NCBI RefSeq assembly: GCF_014640615.1
Contig: NZ_BMHH01000012.1
Span: 1 to 64,000, forward strand
From: Paramesorhizobium endophyticum
GTDB taxonomy: Bacteria; Pseudomonadota; Alphaproteobacteria; Rhizobiales; Rhizobiaceae
DNA length: 64,000 bases
Direction: 5' to 3'
Positions 38,139 to 45,681 of this stretch are shown here, piece after piece. The translations under genes and the position numbers were made by a program. Positions within the stretch are counted from its first letter, which is position 1, and every line of letters begins with the position of its first letter. Below the pieces are notes generated by a model. That model ran no database searches and was not told the DNA's origin. It saw nothing but the letters and a program-made list of their open reading frames with translations.

Positions 38139-39050
38139 AAAAAACAGCATCGCGTCGACGCCGACCGGATTGATGTCGTGAAGATGGGCGCGCTTGAACT
38201 CGATGCCCGGCGGCGACAGGCCGAGCGGCTTGTTGACGAACAGATCCGCCGAGATGGTGCAGAGCCAGGCCATAGCGATGATGGAGAAGATGCCGAGCGT
38301 CTCCTGCAGCAGCCGGTAGATGCCGAGTTCCATCAGGAGCAGCGCAATCGCCACGTTGAACACCAGCCAGACGACGCGGCCCGGATGGCTATGGGTCAGC
38401 CGCGAGAAGAAGTTCGACCATGCGAGCGAGCCGGCATAGGCGTTCATCACATTGATCTTCAGCTGCGACACCACGACGAAAGCCGCCATCAGCATGGGCG
38501 CCGCCGTCTGCGAGGGCAGCATGTAGCCGAAGGCGGTGAAATACATCTGCGCCGGATCGGCGGCGCGGATTGCCGGGACGCCGCTGTTCAGCGCCAGCAC
38601 CACGAGGAAGGAGCCCGCCAGCAGCTTCGGCGCGCCGACGATCACCCAGCCCGAGCCCGCCAGGAACACGGCGACCCGGTGGCGAAGCTTGCGCTGCCCG
38701 TCCGGCGGTAGGAAGCGCAGGAAATCGACCTGCTCGCCGATCTGCGCCATCAGCGCGAAGATGACGGCGGAGGCTGCGCCGAATTCCACCAGCCGGAAGG
38801 GCGCGAGAGCGCCGCCGCCGGCATGATGAGTACTGGCAAAGGCGAGCCATTGGCCGAAACTGTCGCGGTTGGCGAAGGCGATGAAGAGGAAGGGAAGGAT
38901 GTTGAGCACGATCCAGAAGGGCTGGGTGACGAGCTGGAATTTCGAGATCATCCGCACGCCATAGGTGACGAGCGGAACCACGGCCACGGCGCTGATGATG
39001 TAGCCGATCCAGAGCGGGATGCCGAGCGCCAGTTCCAGCGCGCCGGACAT
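38139..39050 (-). pseudogene. NCS1-like permease part of the broken transporter-kinase gene (5' truncated)
   Basis: About 300 residues with eight or nine hydrophobic helices resembling the second part of NCS1 purine/cytosine permeases (for example [55 protein letters not shown], and the NKPLGLSPPGIEFKRAHLHD loop). The N-terminal helices expected in an NCS1 carrier are absent: the open frame starts at 39050, next to the truncated ureG. It then shifts frame at the homopolymer 38139-38144. In intact relatives the permease module is fused to the kinase and acts as a transporter-like sensor; here it is a remnant. Confidence 0.7.
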
Positions 39051-39056
39051 GATCGG

Positions 39057-39439
39057 ACCTTCTCGCCCGACCTTGCCGACCTGACGATCTATGTCATCTC
39101 AGTGTGCCAGGGCGAGGAAATCCCGCGCAAGGGCGGCCCCGGCATCACCCGCTCCGACCTGCTGATCATCAACAAGAAAGATCTAAAGCATGTCTCCCAA
39201 AAGTGGGAACCGGTTTTGGGGTAAAGACATGCGCAAAAACAAAAACTTAAAGCGTGTTCCATGAATGCGATAAAATGCAACACGCTTTAGCCCCCTTCGT
39301 CGGCGCCGACCTCGACGTGATGGAGCGAGACGCAACCCGGATGCGCGCCGGCCAGCCCTTCGTCTTCACCGACATGAAGCGCGGCGACGGGGTGGACAGG
39401 ATCGTCTCGTTTCTTGAGCTTGAGGGCGGGTTGGCCTGA
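39057..39439 (+). pseudogene. ureG: ureG fragment, 5' truncated and interrupted by a repeat
   Basis: [20 protein letters not shown], then [15 protein letters not shown] and IINKKDL (39057-39185), followed after a 104-bp interruption by APFVGADLDVMERDATRMRA and GQPFVFTDMKRGDGVDRIV (39290-39439), reproduce the C-terminal half of the urease accessory GTPase UreG. The P-loop half is absent; similarity starts abruptly at 39057, 7 bp from the 5'-truncated permease remnant on the other strand. The interruption is a pair of palindromic repeats placed exactly between the NKxD-type motif and APFVGA. No other urease gene is in the window. Confidence 0.85.
39183..39290. repeat. two palindromic repeats inserted in the ureG remnant
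   Basis: The unit begins with CTAAAG and ends with CTTTAG, as inverted ends. It contains two palindromes: one around CATGTCTCCCAAAAGTGGGA with arms near 39187 and 39226, and one with arms AAAGCGTGTT (39249-39258) and AACACGCTTT (39279-39288). The second is of the same family as the repeat at 50943-50986. Both are dispersed Hyphomicrobiales intergenic units. Confidence 0.8.
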
Positions 39440-39467
39440 TATGCGCCATCCCCCGCCTCAATGTGGA

Positions 39468-40244
39468 TCATTCGGTGTTGAGCATGGTTCGTAGTGCCGC
39501 CGCGTCGGCCCGAAACTGCTCGGGGCTGTCATTCCTAACGAATTCGAGCAGCGCATAGTTTTTTCCGCCCCGCTCTCCCGTGGGGAGGGCCTTGATGCAT
39601 GCGCGCCAATAGTCGACGCGGTCGCGTAGCGGAAGGCGGCTGAAATCGGCTTTCCAGGCGAAGACATGCAGATTGCCGATGCGGTCGCCCAGAGCCGCAA
39701 TTTCCGCAAGCGCTTCGTCAAGCGGCAGGCCTGGCGCGGGTTGCCAATAGAAGAACAGGTTCGGGAATGGCAGGTCCCTTGCGAGTTGCAGTGAGGATTG
39801 GAGGCTGTCGGTCAGCGAGTTCGGATGATATTCCAGCCCGATGGTCATCTCGCGCTCCGCCGCCCTGGACGCAATGCTTGCCAGCGCATTCGTTGCGTCC
39901 ATGCGCTCAGCGGGCAGATATTCGGCAGATGGCCGTTTCCGGCTTCCGGCCCAGACGCGTATGTGGCTCGTCCCCAGCGCTTCCGCCGTATCGAGCGCGG
40001 CAGTGACTTCGGGCATAGTAGCGTCAGGCGCGAAAATGTAGGAGCCGTAGGACGAGACCGTCAATCCGGCGGCGATGGTCCGGACGCCGATTGCCCGCGC
40101 GTTGTGGAGGTCGCCGGGCGGGACGTGAATGTCCGCCCCCCATTCGATCGCTTTCAAGCCGGATGATGCCGCGAGTTCGATGATCGCATCCGGTGTCATG
40201 CCGCGGAAGGTGACCGAGCAAAGTCCGGGCTCGAAATGTCTCAT
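39468..40244 (-). CDS. sugar phosphate isomerase/epimerase-like TIM-barrel protein
   Basis: A 258-residue AP-endonuclease-2/xylose-isomerase-like TIM barrel. Typical parts are FEPGLCSVTFRGMTPDAIIE, the SSGLKAIEWGADIHVP strand, GTSHIRVWAG, and the metal-site glutamates in IGLEYHPNSL and the histidine in GNLHVFAWK. Members isomerise or epimerise keto-sugars or inositol derivatives; the exact reaction cannot be told. ATG 40244 overlaps the dehydrogenase stop (ATGA) and has GGAG before it. It is the last gene of the lacI-DUF2264 operon and lies next to the ureG decay zone. Confidence 0.8.
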   Translation of the reverse strand: MRHFEPGLCSVTFRGMTPDAIIELAASSGLKAIEWGADIHVPPGDLHNARAIGVRTIAAGLTVSSYGSYIFAPDATMPEVTAALDTAEALGTSHIRVWAGSRKRPSAEYLPAERMDATNALASIASRAAEREMTIGLEYHPNSLTDSLQSSLQLARDLPFPNLFFYWQPAPGLPLDEALAEIAALGDRIGNLHVFAWKADFSRLPLRDRVDYWRACIKALPTGERGGKNYALLEFVRNDSPEQFRADAAALRTMLNTE

Positions 40245-41257
40245 GCGATGAGCTCCAGATGTTCGACGCGTATTTGCTGCTGCAAGGGCTCGTCGCGGCA
40301 ATAGCGCTCGATCTCCGCAATGGCCATTTCGCCGAGCCGGCTGCGTTCGAGGCCGATGGCGCCGGCAATATGAGGCGTCAGGAAAACATTCGGCAGGGTA
40401 TAGAACGGCGAGGCGCGCGGCGGCGTTTCGGGATCGGTCACGTCGATAATGGCGTCTATGCGCCCGCTTTCCAGTTCGGCGAGCAGCGCGCCCTCATCGA
40501 CAAGCGCGCCCCGCGCCGTGTTGATGAGCGTTGCACCGTCCTTCATCAGGGCCAGGGCGGCGGCATCGATCATGTGCCGGGTTTCGGGAAGTGACGGCGA
40601 ATGCAGGGAAATCACATCGCTTCGCGCCATCAATTCGTCGAGCCGGATGGATCTTGCGCCGAGCCGGCGAGCCTCCGCCTCGTCCGCGAAAGGGTCGCAC
40701 AGCAGGCACTCGAAGTCGAAGGGCTGGAGCAGCTGCAGCACCCGCCTGCCGATGCGCGAGGCGCCGACGATGCCGACTGTCTGGCCGAGATTACCGATGG
40801 GAAGGGACTGCAGGCGCTCGATCTTTTGCCGGCTTCGTTCTTGGGTGTAGACATGGCGGAAGCGAAAGGCGCGTTTTCCGGCAAGGAGGATCATCGCCAA
40901 GGTGAATTCCGCGACGGGTTGCGCATTCGCTTCGGCTGCGCTGGACACAACGATATCCTGCTCGAAAACCTCCCGCGCAATGAAATGTTTGACCGATCCG
41001 GCGGCGTGCGCGATCATCCACAAGCGCGGCATGAGCGCCAGCTCCCTTTCGCTGATGGCGGGGCAGCCCCATCCCGTGAGCAGGATTTCCGTTTGCCGAA
41101 GCTGGGTTTCGAGGCGGGGATCATGGAAATCGGTGACGGGCCGGCTGTCGAGGATTTCGACTGTCGAAGAGAGCCGTTCGATCAAGGCGGCCGTCAGCAC
41201 GTGCTCCGTTTTCTCTGGCCGCATGGCGAGGCTGAGACGCGGCTTGGCCGTGTTCAT
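40241..41257 (-). CDS. D-isomer-specific 2-hydroxyacid dehydrogenase
   Basis: A 338-residue NAD(P)-dependent dehydrogenase. The Rossmann motif is GQTVGIVGASRIGRRVLQLL near residue 155, followed by SDVISLHSPSLPETRHMIDA, INTARGALVDEGALL, and the active-site triad: arginine in NTARG, glutamate in TDPETPP, and histidine in LTPHIAGA. It would oxidise a sugar acid or reduce a 2-keto acid. It sits between DUF2264 and the TIM-barrel gene with ATGA overlaps on both sides, so it must act on the same substrate pathway. Confidence 0.87.
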   Translation of the reverse strand: MNTAKPRLSLAMRPEKTEHVLTAALIERLSSTVEILDSRPVTDFHDPRLETQLRQTEILLTGWGCPAISERELALMPRLWMIAHAAGSVKHFIAREVFEQDIVVSSAAEANAQPVAEFTLAMILLAGKRAFRFRHVYTQERSRQKIERLQSLPIGNLGQTVGIVGASRIGRRVLQLLQPFDFECLLCDPFADEAEARRLGARSIRLDELMARSDVISLHSPSLPETRHMIDAAALALMKDGATLINTARGALVDEGALLAELESGRIDAIIDVTDPETPPRASPFYTLPNVFLTPHIAGAIGLERSRLGEMAIAEIERYCRDEPLQQQIRVEHLELIA

Positions 41258-43116
41258 GCGCGATCTCCCGGAGCCTGCATCGGACTCACGGTTTGCCCGC
41301 TTTCATGAAAAAGCCGGTCGAGCTCATCCATATCGGGCTGATCAGGCACATTCGGCAGAGCTTGCCGGGCGGTCTCATTGGCGTTGCCGACGAACACCGC
41401 GCAGGCGAGGAAGCTTTCGCCCGCCGGGATATCGGCCCGCAATTGCGGCACGGTGGTTTTGGCGTGGATCAGGTTGGTATTGGGCAGGGCTTTCAGCGCA
41501 ACGCCCTGCCGCGCCACGCTGGAGCCGAGATCGACGATGGCCGAAATATCGGAGCCGCAATCGGCGATGGCCCGCTCCGCTTCCTCCGTCATCCGGTCGC
41601 GGTCGCCGTCATTGCGGAGGATCGGAAAGCCGGCTTCAGCGGTGGATAAGGGGTGCGGCGTGACGATCCGGTGCAGCCTTATGTGCCAGTCCCCCGAAGC
41701 TACAAGCGTCGTTTCGACCTCGACATCGGGATAGGGTTTCCACGTCGCGCGCAGGTTTGTCCCTGCCATGACCGCGCTTTCGTTGGTTTCGCGGACGCGG
41801 TAGTGCAGCCCGTCTTCGGAGAAGGCCAGCATGTTGTCGAAGCCGTTCGTCCTGAAGCCGCGCTCATCGACCTCCACGCCGAAGCCGTAGCGGGAGGAAT
41901 AAGCGAATTTCGCATATTTCTCCGGCCCGCCGCGCATCATGAGGTTTTCCTGGCCGCAGGCAAGCGCGACCACATTTCCCTCCCGCCTTGTGACCACCAT
42001 GCCGGCATGGGCAAGCGGCAACGGGGTGTCGTCCGTACCGAGCGGCTGTTCCTCGGCCTGCCAGAAGGGATGCTCCTCGGGCAGAGCCAGCGGCAAAAAC
42101 GCCTTGAAGGCCCAATAGGGCGAGCCGGCCGAATTGTAGCTTTCGGACATGGTGAGTTGCGGATAGCCGTAGCCGATGGAAAGAATGCCGTCGCAGTCGG
42201 CAATCGGCTTGTCCGCCCACCAGCGCAAATGCCGCAGATAGAGCCCCTTGATCTCCCCCCAGGGCAGCGCCTCCTCATCGGCGAACGCCAAAGCGCCCCA
42301 GAAGCTGCCGCAGGCGAAGCGATATGTCATCGAGCGGCCAAAGGCGAGGACGCCGCCGTCCTCATCGAACCAGGCCCGAAAGTCTTTCGCAAAGAGACGC
42401 GCGCGCTCCCTGTATCGGTCGCCATAGACGTCGCCGGGCTTGCAGAGCTTGGCGTAGATGAGCCCGTAAAAATGCATGGCAAAGGCGATATAGTGATCGA
42501 CGCGGCGATAATTGCCGTCGCGATACCAGCCGTCGCCGAGATAAAACCCTTCTAGTTCGCGCTGATAGCTATCGGTCAGGGCGCGGTTGAACGGAATGCC
42601 AAGATGGTCGAGCGCCATGTCGACCATGATGCGGAAGAATTTCCAATTGTTGTCCGCATAGGTCCGCTCGCGCGCGTCGAGCAGGTAGCGGGCGACATTG
42701 GCCTTCTGCGCGTCGTCAAGCGGCTCCCAAAGGTGCTGCGGCGCAAGGCGCAAGGCAAAGCCGATGGCGGCAAGCTCTACCAGCCTCTGGTCCTTGTCCC
42801 GCACATCGCCCCAATATTCCGGATGCCGCTGGTCGGTGCCGTTGGCGAGACCCTTGGCGAAAAGAGGCCAGTGCTCGAAAGCATCCCCGCTAAGCGCCAG
42901 CGGCGCAATGCCCCATAGCGGTCGTGCAAAGCCTTCCAGATCGGCCGCCGTACGGTCGAAATGCGCCGCCGCCGCGCCGAGCCTTACCCGCGCGCCACCG
43001 GGAGAGAAATAGGGCAGGAGCGGTGCGAAGCTGTCGGCCACCGCCCTTTTGATGTCCGCGCGGCTTTTCAGGGGATTGCCGGAAAGCGGATTGAAGCGGT
43101 TCATGGGATCATTCAT
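41254..43116 (-). CDS. DUF2264 protein, putative glycoside hydrolase
   Basis: A 620-residue cytoplasmic protein (no signal peptide) with DUF2264 throughout. The N-terminal 380 residues contain an alpha/alpha-barrel-like part (PLLPYFSPGGARVRLG, HPEYWGDVRDKDQRLVELAA, DGWYRDGNYRRVDHYIAFAM, SYNSAGSPYWAFKAFLPLAL) and the rest a beta-rich domain. From memory, DUF2264 proteins have been assigned to CAZy GH154 with beta-glucuronidase members; this should be checked. The neighbours (2-hydroxyacid dehydrogenase, isomerase, LacI, sugar receptor) fit cleavage of an imported uronic-acid oligosaccharide. ATG 43116 follows AAGGCGG and overlaps lacI by 8 bp. Confidence 0.85.
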   Translation of the reverse strand: MNDPMNRFNPLSGNPLKSRADIKRAVADSFAPLLPYFSPGGARVRLGAAAAHFDRTAADLEGFARPLWGIAPLALSGDAFEHWPLFAKGLANGTDQRHPEYWGDVRDKDQRLVELAAIGFALRLAPQHLWEPLDDAQKANVARYLLDARERTYADNNWKFFRIMVDMALDHLGIPFNRALTDSYQRELEGFYLGDGWYRDGNYRRVDHYIAFAMHFYGLIYAKLCKPGDVYGDRYRERARLFAKDFRAWFDEDGGVLAFGRSMTYRFACGSFWGALAFADEEALPWGEIKGLYLRHLRWWADKPIADCDGILSIGYGYPQLTMSESYNSAGSPYWAFKAFLPLALPEEHPFWQAEEQPLGTDDTPLPLAHAGMVVTRREGNVVALACGQENLMMRGGPEKYAKFAYSSRYGFGVEVDERGFRTNGFDNMLAFSEDGLHYRVRETNESAVMAGTNLRATWKPYPDVEVETTLVASGDWHIRLHRIVTPHPLSTAEAGFPILRNDGDRDRMTEEAERAIADCGSDISAIVDLGSSVARQGVALKALPNTNLIHAKTTVPQLRADIPAGESFLACAVFVGNANETARQALPNVPDQPDMDELDRLFHESGQTVSPMQAPGDRA

Positions 43117-44164
43117 CGTGAGCCGCCTTCCGTGCCGGTCCCGCCGTCTCGCCTTCGATGAGATGGACTGCCAATTGCACCTGTCGCGCGCCAGCGGAAG
43201 GCTCGGTCAGCCGGCGGCGCAGCAGTTCTATCGCTTCGCGGGCGATGTTGCGGCGATCCACGTGAAGGGTGGAGAGGCGCGGAGTCGATAATTCCGCGAA
43301 GGGAAGATCGTCGAAGCCGATGATGGAGATGTCATCAGGCACGCGCAGCCCCAGTTCCTGCACCGCGCCCAGGGCACCGAGGGCGATGGCGTCATTCATG
43401 CAGAACAGGCCGGTGATATCAGGATCGTCGGTAAGCAGCGCGCGGACGGCGTCGCCGGCCTGCGTGAAGCCGCTTTCTCCCGTCGTCAGGAAGACTTCCT
43501 TGTGGAGGGCGCCGGCCGTATCGAGGATTTCGTGCCGGAAGCCGCGCAAGCGCTCCCGCACGGTGTGCCGGTGGGAAAGGCCGATATAGGCGAGCTTGCG
43601 GTGGCCGAGTTCCACCAGTCGCCGGCCGGCCAGTCGCCCGCCATAGAAATTGGAGGGCGACACGCAGTCGAGCTTCATTGCCGGGTCAGCGCCATTGACG
43701 AGAACCGAGGGGACCACGCCCTGGGCGATCCGGTCGATCGTATGGTCATCGGGATCGAGCCCGATGGCGAGGAGACCGTCCGCGTCGCAGGCAAGCTGCA
43801 TGGTGCTTTCGTCGATCTGCTTCTGATGGAGCAGCCGGATATCCAGTTCGAAGCCTTCGGACGATGCGAGGCCGCGCAGCGTATCGAGAATGTCATGGTA
43901 GAAGGCGCCGATATCGCCGGTCGCCCTCTCGGCGGACATGAAGGCCACGATCTTCTTTCCATCGAGGGGCACGGTACTCATAGCGCCGTGGTTCGGATGC
44001 AGCGGATATCCCAGCTCCGCCGCCACGCCCAGGACTTTGCTCTGGATGGGGGCGCTGATCCCCTTTTCGCCCGAAAGAACGCGCGAGACGGTGCTGATGG
44101 AAACGCCGGCGCGGCGGGCAATGTCCGCCTGGCGTGGCCTGCTGATGGGAGGTGACTCGGGCAT
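43109..44164 (-). CDS. LacI-family transcriptional regulator of the DUF2264 locus
   Basis: A 351-residue repressor. The helix-turn-helix is RQADIARRAGVSISTVSRVL followed by the hinge SGEKGISAPIQSKV, and the sugar-binding core has the periplasmic-binding-protein fold (IIGFDDLPFAELSTPRLSTL near the end). The frame starts further up, but ATG 44164 with AGAAGAG before it gives the usual N-terminus. The gene is divergent from the sugar-binding protein, first in an operon of four, and a palindromic operator lies between. Expected effect: repression of both units relieved by a sugar or sugar acid. Confidence 0.88.
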   Translation of the reverse strand: MPESPPISRPRQADIARRAGVSISTVSRVLSGEKGISAPIQSKVLGVAAELGYPLHPNHGAMSTVPLDGKKIVAFMSAERATGDIGAFYHDILDTLRGLASSEGFELDIRLLHQKQIDESTMQLACDADGLLAIGLDPDDHTIDRIAQGVVPSVLVNGADPAMKLDCVSPSNFYGGRLAGRRLVELGHRKLAYIGLSHRHTVRERLRGFRHEILDTAGALHKEVFLTTGESGFTQAGDAVRALLTDDPDITGLFCMNDAIALGALGAVQELGLRVPDDISIIGFDDLPFAELSTPRLSTLHVDRRNIAREAIELLRRRLTEPSAGARQVQLAVHLIEGETAGPARKAAHDE

Positions 44165-44177
44165 GTCGGCTCTTCTG

Positions 44178-44215
44178 TTTGCATGATTTGCAATTTTATG
44201 CAAATATTGCATTAA
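44178..44215. promoter_or_regulatory. candidate LacI-type operator between lacI and the binding protein
   Basis: ATTTGCA-6-TGCAAAT (44186-44205) is a perfect inverted repeat, flanked by further TGCAT/ATTGCA half sites at 44180-44185 and 44206-44213. It lies 14 bp before lacI and about 70 bp before the binding-protein start, so it can control both. Confidence 0.65.
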
Positions 44216-44274
44216 TAGAAAAAATTGCAACCGATATATGTTCGTTGGAATTTTCCAAAATGGGAGGGAAACGC

Positions 44275-45567
44275 ATGCTATCCATCGACAGGCGCAGGTT
44301 TTTAATGACGGCGGCCATGACGGGTCTCGGGCTTGCCGCCGGCAATCTCACGGGTGCGCGGGCACAGGATACACGGCTGCGATGCGTATGGTGGGGATCC
44401 GCCGACCGCAGCAGGCGCACCAATGAGGTGATCGCGCTCTACCAGAAGGCCAATCCGCAAACGGCGATCAGCGGCGAGATGATAGCGGGATCCGATTACT
44501 GGACCAAGCTCGCCACATCGATGGCCGGCCGCAACGTCGCCGATATTTTCCAGCTGGAGCCATCCACCATCGCCGATTATTCGGGACGCGGCGCCTGCAT
44601 GCAGCTCGACCAGTTCGTCGGATCGGATCTCGACCTTTCGAACTTCGGCAAGGGCGAGGTCGATCTGTGCCGGATAGACGGCAAGCTTTACGGCGTGGGC
44701 CTCGGGCTCAATTCATTCTGCATGATGTATGACGCCGAGACATTGAAGGAAGCTGGACTTTCGATACCTGCCGACCAGATCACATGGACGGCTCTGGCCG
44801 AGCTTGCGCGCGGCTTCAAGGAAAACGGACCGGCACGCCGCAATTACTGGGCCGTGCCCTATGGCGCGCGGTATCATTATGTTTTCGATGTCTGGCTACG
44901 CCAGCGCGGCAAATTATTGTTCAAGGACGGTACGATCGGCTTCAACCTCGACGACGCCAAGGAATGGTTCGCCTATTGGGAGGATTTGCGCACCAAGGGT
45001 TATTGCGTGGCCGCCGATATCCAGACGCGCGACGACAACACCATCGAGTCGAACCCTCTTACGCTCGGAAACTCGGCCATCGGCTTCGCCTATTCCAACC
45101 AGCTTGTCGGTTATCAGCAATTGAACAAGAAGACGCTGTCGATCGGCATGCTTCCGGGGCTCGGGCAGGGGTCGACGGGCCATTATTATCGTCCCGGCCT
45201 GATATGGTCGATTGCCGGGACTTCACAGAATGGCAAGGCGGCGGCCCGGTTCATCAGCTTTTTCGTCAACGACCCGGAGGCCGGGCGCATTCTGGGTGTG
45301 GAACGGGGTGTGCCGCCATCCTCGAAGGTGCGTGAGGCCGTGTTGCCGACACTCAACGAAACGGAGCGCAAGACGGTCGACTATATCACGAGCCTCGCAG
45401 GCAAGGTGGACAGCTATCCCGAGCCGGCCCCCATTGGCGCCAACGAGTTCGACCGCGGCGTGATGCGCCCCATCGCCGACTCGCTCGCTTTCGGCCAGAC
45501 CAACCTCAACGAGGCTGCGCAAAATCTCGTGGATACCGGTACCCGCGTATTGCGAAAGCGCGGGTAA
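44275..45567 (+). CDS. sugar ABC transporter binding protein with a twin-arginine signal
   Basis: A 430-residue family-1 (carbohydrate) receptor. The N-terminus DRRRFLMTAAMTGLGLAAG carries a Tat-type RRxFL motif, unusual for this class; cleavage is expected after ARA near residue 30. The mature part has CVWWGSADRSRRTNEVIALY and a FQLEPSTIADYSGRGACMQL segment. Start ATG 44275 follows a strong GGGAGGG. It is divergent from lacI and presumably induced with it. No permease or ATPase genes follow: gamma-glutamyltransferase is next. It therefore lacks local membrane partners. Confidence 0.87.
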   Translation: MLSIDRRRFLMTAAMTGLGLAAGNLTGARAQDTRLRCVWWGSADRSRRTNEVIALYQKANPQTAISGEMIAGSDYWTKLATSMAGRNVADIFQLEPSTIADYSGRGACMQLDQFVGSDLDLSNFGKGEVDLCRIDGKLYGVGLGLNSFCMMYDAETLKEAGLSIPADQITWTALAELARGFKENGPARRNYWAVPYGARYHYVFDVWLRQRGKLLFKDGTIGFNLDDAKEWFAYWEDLRTKGYCVAADIQTRDDNTIESNPLTLGNSAIGFAYSNQLVGYQQLNKKTLSIGMLPGLGQGSTGHYYRPGLIWSIAGTSQNGKAAARFISFFVNDPEAGRILGVERGVPPSSKVREAVLPTLNETERKTVDYITSLAGKVDSYPEPAPIGANEFDRGVMRPIADSLAFGQTNLNEAAQNLVDTGTRVLRKRG

Positions 45568-45681
45568 CGAACGGATTGTCCGATACACCCTTTGCGCATG
45601 AAGCAGTTCGCCATGGCGGGGCTTGACGTGGCAAACGCAAGTCTCGATGTTACTGCGCATAGAATTTAATGGGGAACGAAC

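Noticed and set aside
38097-38144. Explanation of all frameshifts as homopolymer sequencing errors
   Set aside because: Several indels are in homopolymers, but they occur only in genes that are also truncated or in an operon with a truncated partner; long intact genes with many homopolymers have no shifts. It remains possible for hlyD.
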